From contig JBBPBK010000082.1 of NCBI GenBank assembly GCA_039720395.1, positions 274,952 to 338,951 on the forward strand: a DNA stretch of 64,000 bases, in the 5' to 3' direction. The notes below the pieces were generated by a model. That model was not told the DNA's origin, searched no databases, and was given only the letters and a program-made list of their open reading frames with translations. Made by a program: the position numbers and the translations under genes. Position 1 is the first letter of the stretch. The number at the start of each line of letters is the position of its first letter. The stretch comes from Liquidambar formosana (lineage: Eukaryota; Streptophyta; Magnoliopsida; Saxifragales; Altingiaceae). Of the stretch, positions 38,476 through 50,400 are shown piece by piece.

Positions 38476-40625
38476 GTGGCTGGGAAGCGTTGTGAGGCTC
38501 CCACCAGTCTATGGTGACTCTAACTGAGTCTACAGAGCGTCGTGGACTCTAGAAAGCCTCCTACGATATTTTCGAGCGTATAGAGCTCCTACGGGTATCT
38601 AGAAAGTGTTATGAGGCACCAACGTGTGTTTGACTGCCATAATTGAGCATAGAAACTGTTGTGAACTCTAGGGAGCCTCCTATGAATTATTTTTTTAATG
38701 TGTATAGAGCCTCAATGGATGTCTAGGAAGCGTTGTGGGGTCTATGGTAAATCTACCGGAGTCTACAGAGCGTCATGGACTCTAGAAAGCCTCCTACGAT
38801 ATTTTGGAGCATATAAAGCTCTTACGGTTATCTAGAAAGCGTTTTGAGGCTCCCACGAGTCTTCGATGACTCTAATTGAGTATAGTGAGTGTTGCGAACT
38901 CTAGGGAGCCTCCTATGAATTTTTTTTGAGTATAGAGCCTCAATGGATGTCTAGGAAGCGTTGTGATGCTCCCACCAGTCTATGGTGACTCTTACAGAAT
39001 CTACAGAGCGTCATGGACTCTAGAAAGCGCCCTACGATATTTCGGAGCGTATAGAGCTCCTACGGTTATCTAGAAACCGTTGTGAGGCTCCCACGAGTGT
39101 TTAATGACCCTAATTGGTATAGCGAGTGTTGTGAGCTCTAGAGAGCCTCCTATGAATTTTTCTACGTGTATTGAACCTCAGTGGATGTCTAGGCAGCGTT
39201 GTGAGGCACCCACCAGTCTATGGTGACTCTAACTGAGTCTATGGAGCGTCGTGGACTCTTGAAACCCTCGTACGATATTTTGGAGCGTATAGAGCTCTTA
39301 TGAGTATCTAGAATGCCTTATGAGGCTCCCACGAGTGTTTGGCGACTTGAATTGAGGATAGTAAGTGTTGTGAACTCTAGAGAGCCTCCTATGAATTTTT
39401 TTTTTTTTTTTAATGTGCATAGAGCCCCTCAATGGATGTCTAGGAAGCGTTGTGGGGCTCCCACTAGTCTATGGTAAATCTACCTGAGTCTACAGAGCCT
39501 CATGGTCTCTAGAAAGCCTCCTACGGTATTTTGGAGCGTATAGAGCTCTTACGGTTATCTAGATAGCGTTGTGAGGCTCCCACGAGTCTTCGATGACTCT
39601 AATTGAGCATAGTGAGCGTTGCGAACTCTAGAGAGCCTCCTATGAATTTTGTTTTTGAGTATAGAGCCTCAATGGATGTCTCGGAAGCGTTGTGAGGCTC
39701 CCACCAGTCTATGGTGACTCTAACTGAGTCTACAGAGCATCGTGGACTCTAGAAAGCCTCCTACGATATTTTGGAGCGTATAGAGCTCCTACGGGTATCT
39801 AGAAAGCGTTATGAGGCTCCCACAAGTGTTTGACTGCCATAATTGAGCATGGCAACTGTTGTGAACTTTAGGGAGCCTCCTATGAATTATTTTTTTTAAT
39901 GTGTATAGAGCCTCAATGGATGTCTAGGAAGCGTTGTGGGGTCTATGGTAAATCTACCTAAGTCTACAGAGCGTCATGGACTCTAGAAAGCCTCCTACGA
40001 TATTTTGGAGCGTATAAAGCTCTTACGGTTATCTAGAAAGCGTTGTGAGGCTCCCACGAGTCTTCGATGACTCTAATTGAGTATAGTGATCGTTGCGAAC
40101 TCTAGAGAGCCTCCTACGAATTTTTTTTTTGAGTATAGAGCCTCAATGGAAGTCTAGGAAGCGTTGTGATGCTCCCACCCGTCTATGGTGACTCTTGCTG
40201 AGTCTACAGAGCGTCATGGACTCTAGAAAGCCTCCTACGATATTTCGGAGCGTATAGTGCTCCTATGGGTCTAGAAAGCGTAGTGAGGCTTACTCGAGTC
40301 TTTGATGACTCTAACTGAGTATAACAAGCGTTGTGAACTCTCGAGAGCCTGCTAAGAATTTATTTACGTGTATAGAGCCTCAGTGGATGTCTAGGGAGCG
40401 TTATGAGGCTCCCACCAATCAATGGTGACTCTAACTGAGTCTACAGAGCGTCGTGGACTCTAGAAAGCCTCGTACGATATTTCGGAGCATATGCAGCTCC
40501 TATGGGTGTCTAGAAAGCGTTGTGACGCTTACTCGAGTCTTTGACGTCTCTAATTGTGTATAACAAGCGTTTTGAACTATAGGGCGCCTCCTAAGAATTT
40601 TTTTATGTGTATAGAGCCTCAGTGG
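38476..40625. repeat. 9-dimer HOR variant with a 3/10 exchange point (unit 8)
   Basis: Second unit of the 3/10 class, separated from the first by an ordinary 5/12 unit (36327-38475). It has TAGAATGCCTTATG, AGAGCCCCTCAATGG and CCCACTAGTC from types 11 and 12. The switch site near 39107-39120 reads ACCCTAATTGGTATAGCG, which mixes the type-10 start with the type-3 end. That is either a slightly different exchange point or a consensus blend. Confidence 0.8.
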
Positions 40626-43600
40626 GTGGCTGGGAAGCGTTGTGAGGCTCCCACCAGTCTATGGTGACTCTAACTGAGTCTACAGAGCGTCGTGGACTCT
40701 AGAAAGCCTCCTACGATATTTTCGAGCGTATAGAGCTCCTACGGGTATCTAGAAAGTGTTATGAGGCACCAACGTGTGTTTGACTGCCATAATTGAGCAT
40801 AGAAACTGTTGTGAACTCTAGGGAGCCTCCTATGAATTATTTTTTTAATGTGTATAGAGCCTCAATGGATGTCTAGGAAGCGTTGTGGGGTCTATGGTAA
40901 ATCTACCTGAGTCTACAGAGCGTCATGGACTCTAGAAAGCCTCCTACGATATTTTGGAGCATATAAAGCTCTTACGGTTATCTAGAAAGCGTTTTGAGGC
41001 TCCCACGAGTCTTCGATGACTCTAATTGAGTATAGTGAGTGTTGCGAACTCTAGGGAGCCTCCTATGAATTTTTTTTGAGTATAGAGCCTCAATGGATGT
41101 CTAGGAAGCGTTGTGATGCTCCCACCAGTCTATGGTGACTCTTACAGAATCTACAGAGCGTCATGGACTCTAGAAAGCGCCCTACGATATTTCGGAGCGT
41201 ATAGAGCTCCTACGGTTATCTAGAAACCGTTGTGAGGCTCCCACGAGTGTTTAATGACTCTAATTGGTATAGCGAGTGTTGTGAGCTCTAGAGAGCCTCC
41301 TATGAATTTTTCTACGTGTATTGAACCTCAGTGGATGTCTAGGCAGCGTTGTGAGGCACCCACCAGTCTATGGTGACTCCAACTGAGTCTATGGAGCGTC
41401 GTGGACTCTTGAAACCCTCGTACGATATTTTGGAGCGCTATAGAGCTCTTATGAGTACCTAGAAAGCGTTATGAGGCTCCCACGAGTGTTTGGCGACTTG
41501 AATTGAGGATAGTGAGTATTGTGAACTCTACAGAGCCTCCTATGAATTTTTTTTTTTTTTTTAATGTGCATAGAGCCTCAATGGATGTCTAGGAAGCGTT
41601 GTGGGGCTCCCACCAGTCTATGGTAAATCTAACTGAGTCTACAGAGCCTCATGGTCTCTAGAAAGCCTCCTACAGTATTTTGGGGCGTATAGAGCTCTTA
41701 CGGTTATCTAGATAGCGTTGTGAGGCTCCCACGAGTCTTCGATGACTCTAATTAAGCATAGTGAGCGTTGCGAACTCTAGAGAGCCTCCTATGAATTTTT
41801 TTTTTTTTTAATGTGCATAGAGCCTCAATGGATGTCTAGGAAGTGTTGTGGGGCTCCCACCAGTCTATGGTAAATCTAACTGAGTCTACAGAGCCTCATG
41901 GTCTCTAGAAAGCCTCCTACGGTATTTTGGAGCGTATAGAGCTCTTACGGTTATCTAGATAGCGTTGTGAGGCTCCCACGAGTCTTCGATGACTCTAATT
42001 AAGCATAGTGAGCGTTGCGAACTCTAGAGAGCCTCCTATGAATTTTTTTTTTTTTTTAATGTGCATAGTGCCTCAATGGATGTCTAGGAAGTGTTGTGGG
42101 GCTCCCACCAGTCTATGGTAAATCTAACTGAGTCTACAGAGCCTCATGGTCTCTAGAAAGCCTCCTACGGTATTTTGGAGCGTGTAGAGCTCTTACGGTT
42201 ATCTAGAAAGCGTTGTGAGGCTCCCACGAGTCTTCGATGACTCTAATTGAGCATAGTGAGCGTTGCGAACTCTAGAGCGCCCCCTATGAATTTTTTTTTG
42301 AGTATAGAGCCTCAATGAATGTTTAGGAAGCGTTGTGAGGCTCCCACCAGTCTATGGTGACTCTAACTGAGTCTACAGAGCGTCGTGGACTCTAGAAAGC
42401 CTCCTACGATATTTTCGAGCGTATAAAGCTCCTACGGGCATTTAGAAAGCGTTATGAGGCTCCCACGAGTGTTTGACTGCCATAATTGAGCATAGAAACT
42501 GTTGTGAACTCTAGGGAGCCTCCTATGAATTATTTTTTTAATGTGTATAGAGCCTCAATGGATGCCTAGGAAGCGTTGTGGGGTCTATGGTAAATCTACC
42601 TGAGTCTACAGAGCGTCATGGACTCTAGAAAGCCTCCTACGATATTTTGGAGCATATAAAGCTCTTACGGTTATCTAGAAAGCGTTTTGAGGCTCCCACG
42701 AGTCTTCGATGACTCTAATTGAGTATAGTGAGTGTTGCGAACTCTAGGGAGCCTCCTATGAATTTTTTTTGAGTATAGAGCCTCAATGGATGTCTAGGAA
42801 GCGTTGTGATGCTCCCACCAGTCTATGGTGACTCTTACAAATCTACAGAGCGTCATGGACTCTAGAAAGCGCCCCTACGATATTTCGGAGCGTATAGAGC
42901 TCCTACGGTTATCTAGAAACCGTTGTGAGGCTCCCACGAGTGTTTAATGACTCTAATTGGGTATAGCGAGTGTTGTGAGCTCTAGAGAGCCTCCTATGAA
43001 TTTTTCTACGTGTATTGAACCTCAGTGGATGTCTAGGCAGCGTTGTGAGGCACCCACCAGTCTATGGTGACTCCTAACTGAGTCTATGGAGCGTCGTGGA
43101 CTCTTGAAACCCTCGTACGATATTTTGGAGCGTATAGAGCTCTTATGAGTATCCTAGAATGCCGTTATGAGGCTCCCACGAGTGTTTGGCGACTTGAATT
43201 GAGGATAGTGAGTATTGTGAACTCTACAGAGCCTCCTATGAATTTTTTTTTTTTTTTTAATGTGCATAGAGCCCTCAATGGATGTCTAGGAAGCGTTGTG
43301 GGGCTCCCACCTAGTCTATGGTAAATCTAACTGAGTCTACAGAGCCTCATGGTCTCTAGAAAGCCTCCTACGGTATTTTGGAGCGTATAGAGCTCTTACG
43401 GTTATCTAGATAGCGTTGTGAGGCTCCCACGAGTCTTCGATGACTCTAATTGAGCATAGTGAGCGTTGCGAACTCTAGAGAGCCTCCTATGAATTTTGTT
43501 TTTGAGTATAGAGCCTCAATGGATGTCTCGGAAGCGTTGTGAGGCTCCCACCAGTCTATGGTGACTCTAACTGAGTCTACAGAGCATCGTGGACTCTAGA

Positions 43601-44472
43601 AAGCCTCCTACGATATTTTGGAGCGTATAGAGCTCCTACGGGTATCTAGAAAGCGTTATGAGGCTCCCACAAGTGTTTGACTGCCATAATTGAGCATGGC
43701 AACTGTTGTGAACTTTAGGGAGCCTCCTATGAATTATTTTTTTTAATGTGTATAGAGCCTCAATGGATGTCTAGGAAGCGTTGTGGGGTCTATGGTAAAT
43801 CTACCTAAGTCTACAGAGCGTCATGGACTCTAGAAAGCCTCCTACGATATTTTGGAGCGTATAAAGCTCTTACGGTTATCTAGAAAGCGTTGTGAGGCTC
43901 CCACGAGTCTTCGATGACTCTAATTGAGTATAGTGATCGTTGCGAACTCTAGAGAGCCTCCTACGAATTTTTTTTTTGAGTATAGAGCCTCAATGGAAGT
44001 CTAGGAAGCGTTGTGATGCTCCCACCCGTCTATGGTGACTCTTGCTGAGTCTACAGAGCGTCATGGACTCTAGAAAGCCTCCTACGATATTTCGGAGCGT
44101 ATAGTGCTCCTATGGGTCTAGAAAGCGTAGTGAGGCTTACTCGAGTCTTTGATGACTCTAACTGAGTATAACAAGCGTTGTGAACTCTCGAGAGCCTGCT
44201 AAGAATTTATTTACGTGTATAGAGCCTCAGTGGATGTCTAGGGAGCGTTATGAGGCTCCCACCAATCAATGGTGACTCTAACTGAGTCTACAGAGCGTCG
44301 TGGACTCTAGAAAGCCTCGTACGATATTTCGGAGCATATGCAGCTCCTATGGGTGTCTAGAAAGCGTTGTGACGCTTACTCGAGTCTTTGACGTCTCTAA
44401 TTGTGTATAACAAGCGTTTTGAACTATAGGGCGCCTCCTAAGAATTTTTTTATGTGTATAGAGCCTCAGTGG
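40626..44472. repeat. Complete 16-dimer HOR, unit 3 (3847 bp)
   Basis: Types 1-16 in order, with type 8 at 42319 (AATGAATGTTTAGG). It stands alone between the 9-dimer and 7-dimer arrays. Its type 10-12 part (42830-43320) contains several sites where two alternative variant bases appear side by side, making it slightly longer than unit 2. Examples are CTCCTAACTG, ATCCTAGAATGCCGTTATG and CCCACCTAGTC. These may be consensus artefacts. Confidence 0.85.
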
Positions 44473-47400
44473 GTGGCTGGGAAGCGTTGTGAGGCTCCCA
44501 CCAGTCTATGGTGACTCTAACTGAGTCTACAGAGCGTCGTGGACTCTAGAAAGCCTCCTACGATATTTTCGAGCGTATAGAGCTCCTACGGGTATCTAGA
44601 AAGTGTTATGAGGCACCAACGTGTGTTTGACTGCCATAATTGAGCATAGAAACTGTTGTGAACTCTAGGGAGCCTCCTATGAATTATTTTTTTAATGTGT
44701 ATAGAGCCTCAATGGATGTCTAGGAAGCGTTGTGGGGTCTATGGTAAATCTACCGAGTCTACAGAGCGTCATGGACTCTAGAAAGCCTCCTACGATATTT
44801 TGGAGCATATAAAGCTCTTACGGTTATCTAGAAAGCGTTTTGAGGCTCCCACGAGTCTTCGATGACTCTAATTGAGTATAGTGAGTGTTGCGAACTCTAG
44901 GGAGCCTCCTATGAATTTTTTTTGAGTATAGAGCCTCAATGGATGTCTAGGAAGCGTTGTGATGCTCCCACCAGTCTATGGTGACTCTTACAGAATCTAC
45001 AGAGCGTCATGGACTCTAGAAAGCGCCCTACGATATTTCGGAGCGTATAGAGCTCCTACGGTTATCTAGAAACCGTTGTGAGGCTCCCACGAGTGTTTAA
45101 TGACTCTAATTGGTATAGCGAGTGTTGTGAGCTCTAGAGAGCCTCCTATGAATTTTTCTACGTGTTTTGAACCTCAGTGGATGTCTAGGCAGCGTTGTGA
45201 GGCACCCACCAGTCTATGGTGACTCCAACTGAGTCTATGGAGCGTCGTGGACTCTTGAAACCCTCGTACGATATTTTGGAGCGCATAGAGCTCTTATGAG
45301 TACCTAGAAAGCGTTATGAGGCTCCCACGAGTGTTTGGCGACTTGAATTGAGGATAGTGAGTATTGTGAACTCTACAGAGCCTCCTATGAATTTTTTTTT
45401 TTTTTTAATGTGCATAGAGCCTCAATGGATGTCTAGGAAGCGTTGTGGGGCTCCCACCAGTCTATGGTAAATCTAACTGAGTCTACAGAGCCTCATGGTC
45501 TCTAGAAAGCCTCCTACAGTATTTTGGGGCGTATAGAGCTCTTACGGTTATCTAGATAGCGTTGTGAGGCTCCCACGAGTCTTCGATGACTCTAATTAAG
45601 CATAGTGAGCGTTGCGAACTCTAGAGAGCCTCCTATGAATTTTTTTTTTTTTTAATGTGCATAGAGCCTCAATGGATGTCAAGGAAGTGTTGTGGGGCTC
45701 CCACCAGTCTATGGTAAATCTAACTGAGTCTACAGAGCCTCATGGTCTCTAGAAAGCCTCCTACGGTATTTTGGAGCGTATAGAGCTCTTACGGTTATCT
45801 AGATAGCGTTGTGAGGCTCCCACGAGTCTTCGATGACTCTAATTATGCATAGTGAGCGTTGCGAACTCTAGAGAGCCTCCTATGAATTTTTTTTTTTTTT
45901 TAATGTGCATAGTGCCTCAATGGATGTCTAGGAAGTGTTGTGGGGCTCCCACCAGTCTATGGTAAATCTAACTGAGTCTACAGAGCCTCATGGTCTCTAG
46001 AAAGCCTCCTACGGTATTTTGGAGCGTGTAGAGCTCTTACGGTTATCTAGAAAGCGTTGTGAGGCTCCCACGAGTCTTCGATGACTCTAATTGAGCATAG
46101 TGAGCGTTGCGAACTCTAGAGCGCCCCCTATGAATTTTTTTTTGAGTATAGAGCCTCAATGAATGTTTAGGAAGCGTTGTGAGGCTCCCACCAGTCTATG
46201 GTGACTCTAACTGAGTCTACAGAGCGTCGTGAACTCTAGAAAGCCTCCTACGATATTTTCGAGCGTATAAAGCTCCTACGGGCATCTAGAAAGCGTTATG
46301 AGGCTCCCACGAGTGTTTGACTGCCATAATTGAGCATAGAAACTGTTGTGAACTCTAGGGAGCCTCCTATGAATTATTTTTTTAATGTGTATAGAGCCTC
46401 AATGGATGTCTAGGAAGCGTTGTGGGGTCTATGGTAAATCTACCTGAGTCTACAGAGCGTCATGGACTCTAGAAAGCCTCCTACGATATTTTGGAGCATA
46501 TAAAGCTCTTACGGTTATCTAGAAAGCGTTTTGAGGCTCCCACGAGTCTTCGATGACTCTAATTGAGTATAGTGAGTGTTGCGAACTCTAGGGAGCCTCC
46601 TATGAATTTTTTTTGAGTATAGAGCCTCAATGGATGTCTAGGAAGCGTTGTGATGCTCCCACCAGTCTATGGTGACTCTTACAGAATCTACAGAGCGTCA
46701 TGGACTCTAGAAAGCGCCCTACGATATTTCGGAGCGTATAGAGCTCCTACGGTTATCTAGAAACCGTTGTGAGGCTCCCACGAGTGTTTAATGACTCTAA
46801 TTGGTATAGCGAGTGTTGTGAGCTCTAGAGAGCCTCCTATGAATTTTTCTACGTGTTTTGAACCTCAGTGGATGTCTAGGCAGCGTTGTGAGGCACCCAC
46901 CAGTCTATGGTGACTCCAACTGAGTCTATGGAGCGTCGTGGACTCTTGAAACCCTCGTACGATATTTTGGAGCGCATAGAGCTCTTATGAGTACCTAGAA
47001 AGCGTTATGAGGCTCCCACGAGTGTTTGGCGACTTGAATTGAGGATAGTGAGTATTGTGAACTCTACAGAGCCTCCTATGAATTTTTTTTTTTTTTTTAA
47101 TGTGCATAGAGCCTCAATGGATGTCTAGGAAGCGTTGTGGGGCTCCCACCAGTCTATGGTAAATCTAACTGAGTCTACAGAGCCTCATGGTCTCTAGAAA
47201 GCCTCCTACAGTATTTTGGGGCGTATAGAGCTCTTACGGTTATCTAGATAGCGTTGTGAGGCTCCCACGAGTCTTCGATGACTCTAATTAAGCATAGTGA
47301 GCGTTGCGAACTCTAGAGAGCCTCCTATGAATTTTTTTTTTTTTAATGTGCATAGAGCCTCAATGGATGTCAAGGAAGTGTTGTGGGGCTCCCACCAGTC

Positions 47401-50400
47401 TATGGTAAATCTAACTGAGTCTACAGAGCCTCATGGTCTCTAGAAAGCCTCCTACGGTATTTTGGAGCGTATAGAGCTCTTACGGTTATCTAGATAGCGT
47501 TGTGAGGCTCCCACGAGTCTTCGATGACTCTAATTATGCATAGTGAGCGTTGCGAACTCTAGAGAGCCTCCTATGAATTTTTTTTTTTTTTTTAATGTGC
47601 ATAGTGCCTCAATGGATGTCTAGGAAGTGTTGTGGGGCTCCCACCAGTCTATGGTAAATCTAACTGAGTCTACAGAGCCTCATGGTCTCTAGAAAGCCTC
47701 CTACGGTATTTTGGAGCGTGTAGAGCTCTTACGGTTATCTAGAAAGCGTTGTGAGGCTCCCACGAGTCTTCGATGACTCTAATTGAGCATAGTGAGCGTT
47801 GCGAACTCTAGAGCGCCCCCTATGAATTTTTTTTTGAGTATAGAGCCTCAATGAATGTTTAGGAAGCGTTGTGAGGCTCCCACCAGTCTATGGTGACTCT
47901 AACTGAGTCTACAGAGCGTCGTGAACTCTAGAAAGCCTCCTACGATATTTTCGAGCGTATAAAGCTCCTACGGGCATCTAGAAAGCGTTATGAGGCTCCC
48001 ACGAGTGTTTGACTGCCATAATTGAGCATAGAAACTGTTGTGAACTCTAGGGAGCCTCCTATGAATTATTTTTTTAATGTGTATAGAGCCTCAATGGATG
48101 TCTAGGAAGCGTTGTGGGGTCTATGGTAAATCTACCTGAGTCTACAGAGCGTCATGGACTCTAGAAAGCCTCCTACGATATTTTGGAGCATATAAAGCTC
48201 TTACGGTTATCTAGAAAGCGTTTTGAGGCTCCCACGAGTCTTCGATGACTCTAATTGAGTATAGTGAGTGTTGCGAACTCTAGGGAGCCTCCTATGAATT
48301 TTTTTTGAGTATAGAGCCTCAATGGATGTCTAGGAAGCGTTGTGATGCTCCCACCAGTCTATGGTGACTCTTACAGAATCTACAGAGCGTCATGGACTCT
48401 AGAAAGCGCCCTACGATATTTCGGAGCGTATAGAGCTCCTACGGTTATCTAGAAACCGTTGTGAGGCTCCCACGAGTGTTTAATGACTCTAATTGGTATA
48501 GCGAGTGTTGTGAGCTCTAGAGAGCCTCCTATGAATTTTTCTACGTGTTTTGAACCTCAGTGGATGTCTAGGCAGCGTTGTGAGGCACCCACCAGTCTAT
48601 GGTGACTCCAACTGAGTCTATGGAGCGTCGTGGACTCTTGAAACCCTCGTACGATATTTTGGAGCGCATAGAGCTCTTATGAGTACCTAGAAAGCGTTAT
48701 GAGGCTCCCACGAGTGTTTGGCGACTTGAATTGAGGATAGTGAGTATTGTGAACTCTACAGAGCCTCCTATGAATTTTTTTTTTTTTTTTAATGTGCATA
48801 GAGCCTCAATGGATGTCTAGGAAGCGTTGTGGGGCTCCCACCAGTCTATGGTAAATCTAACTGAGTCTACAGAGCCTCATGGTCTCTAGAAAGCCTCCTA
48901 CAGTATTTTGGGGCGTATAGAGCTCTTACGGTTATCTAGATAGCGTTGTGAGGCTCCCACGAGTCTTCGATGACTCTAATTAAGCATAGTGAGCGTTGCG
49001 AACTCTAGAGAGCCTCCTATGAATTTTTTTTTTTTTTAATGTGCATAGAGCCTCAATGGATGTCAAGGAAGTGTTGTGGGGCTCCCACCAGTCTATGGTA
49101 AATCTAACTGAGTCTACAGAGCCTCATGGTCTCTAGAAAGCCTCCTACGGTATTTTGGAGCGTATAGAGCTCTTACGGTTATCTAGATAGCGTTGTGAGG
49201 CTCCCACGAGTCTTCGATGACTCTAATTATGCATAGTGAGCGTTGCGAACTCTAGAGAGCCTCCTATGAATTTTTTTTTTTTTTTTTAATGTGCATAGTG
49301 CCTCAATGGATGTCTAGGAAGTGTTGTGGGGCTCCCACCAGTCTATGGTAAATCTAACTGAGTCTACAGAGCCTCATGGTCTCTAGAAAGCCTCCTACGG
49401 TATTTTGGAGCGTGTAGAGCTCTTACGGTTATCTAGAAAGCGTTGTGAGGCTCCCACGAGTCTTCGATGACTCTAATTGAGCATAGTGAGCGTTGCGAAC
49501 TCTAGAGCGCCCCCTATGAATTTTTTTTTGAGTATAGAGCCTCAATGAATGTTTAGGAAGCGTTGTGAGGCTCCCACCAGTCTATGGTGACTCTAACTGA
49601 GTCTACAGAGCGTCGTGAACTCTAGAAAGCCTCCTACGATATTTTCGAGCGTATAAAGCTCCTACGGGCATCTAGAAAGCGTTATGAGGCTCCCACGAGT
49701 GTTTGACTGCCATAATTGAGCATAGAAACTGTTGTGAACTCTAGGGAGCCTCCTATGAATTATTTTTTTAATGTGTATAGAGCCTCAATGGATGTCTAGG
49801 AAGCGTTGTGGGGTCTATGGTAAATCTACCTGAGTCTACAGAGCGTCATGGACTCTAGAAAGCCTCCTACGATATTTTGGAGCATATAAAGCTCTTACGG
49901 TTATCTAGAAAGCGTTTTGAGGCTCCCACGAGTCTTCGATGACTCTAATTGAGTATAGTGAGTGTTGCGAACTCTAGGGAGCCTCCTATGAATTCTTTTT
50001 GAGTATAGAGCCTCAATGGATGTCTAGGAAGCGTTGTGATGCTCCCACCAGTCTATGGTGACTCTTACAGAATCTACAGAGCGTCATGGACTCTAGAAAG
50101 CGCCCTACGATATTTCGGAGCGTATAGAGCTCCTACGGTTATCTAGAAACCGTTGTGAGGCTCCCACGAGTGTTTAATGACTCTAATTGGTATAGCGAGT
50201 GTTGTGAGCTCTAGAGAGCCTCCTATGAATTTTTCTACGTGTTTTGAACCTCAGTGGATGTCTAGGCAGCGTTGTGAGGCACCCACCAGTCTATGGTGAC
50301 TCCAACTGAGTCTATGGAGCGTCGTGGACTCTTGAAACCCTCGTACGATATTTTGGAGCGCATAGAGCTCTTATGAGTACCTAGAAAGCGTTATGAGGCT

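Larger units (their letters stand above)
23431..40625. repeat. Array of eight 9-dimer HOR units (~2.15 kb each)
   Basis: The GTGGCTGGG marker recurs at 23431, 25580, 27730, 29878, 32027, 34176, 36327 and 38476, and then at 40626. All intervals are 2148-2151 bp. Six units carry dimers 1, 2, 3, 4, a hybrid 5/12, 13, 14, 15 and 16. The hybrid begins as type 5 (ATTTTGGGGCG) and ends as type 12 (GAGCATAG, then TTTTGTTTTTGAG), so dimers 6-11 and parts of 5 and 12 are gone. Two units have another composition and are listed separately. Neighbouring units are almost identical by eye, with few private changes, which indicates recent homogenisation. Confidence 0.9.
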
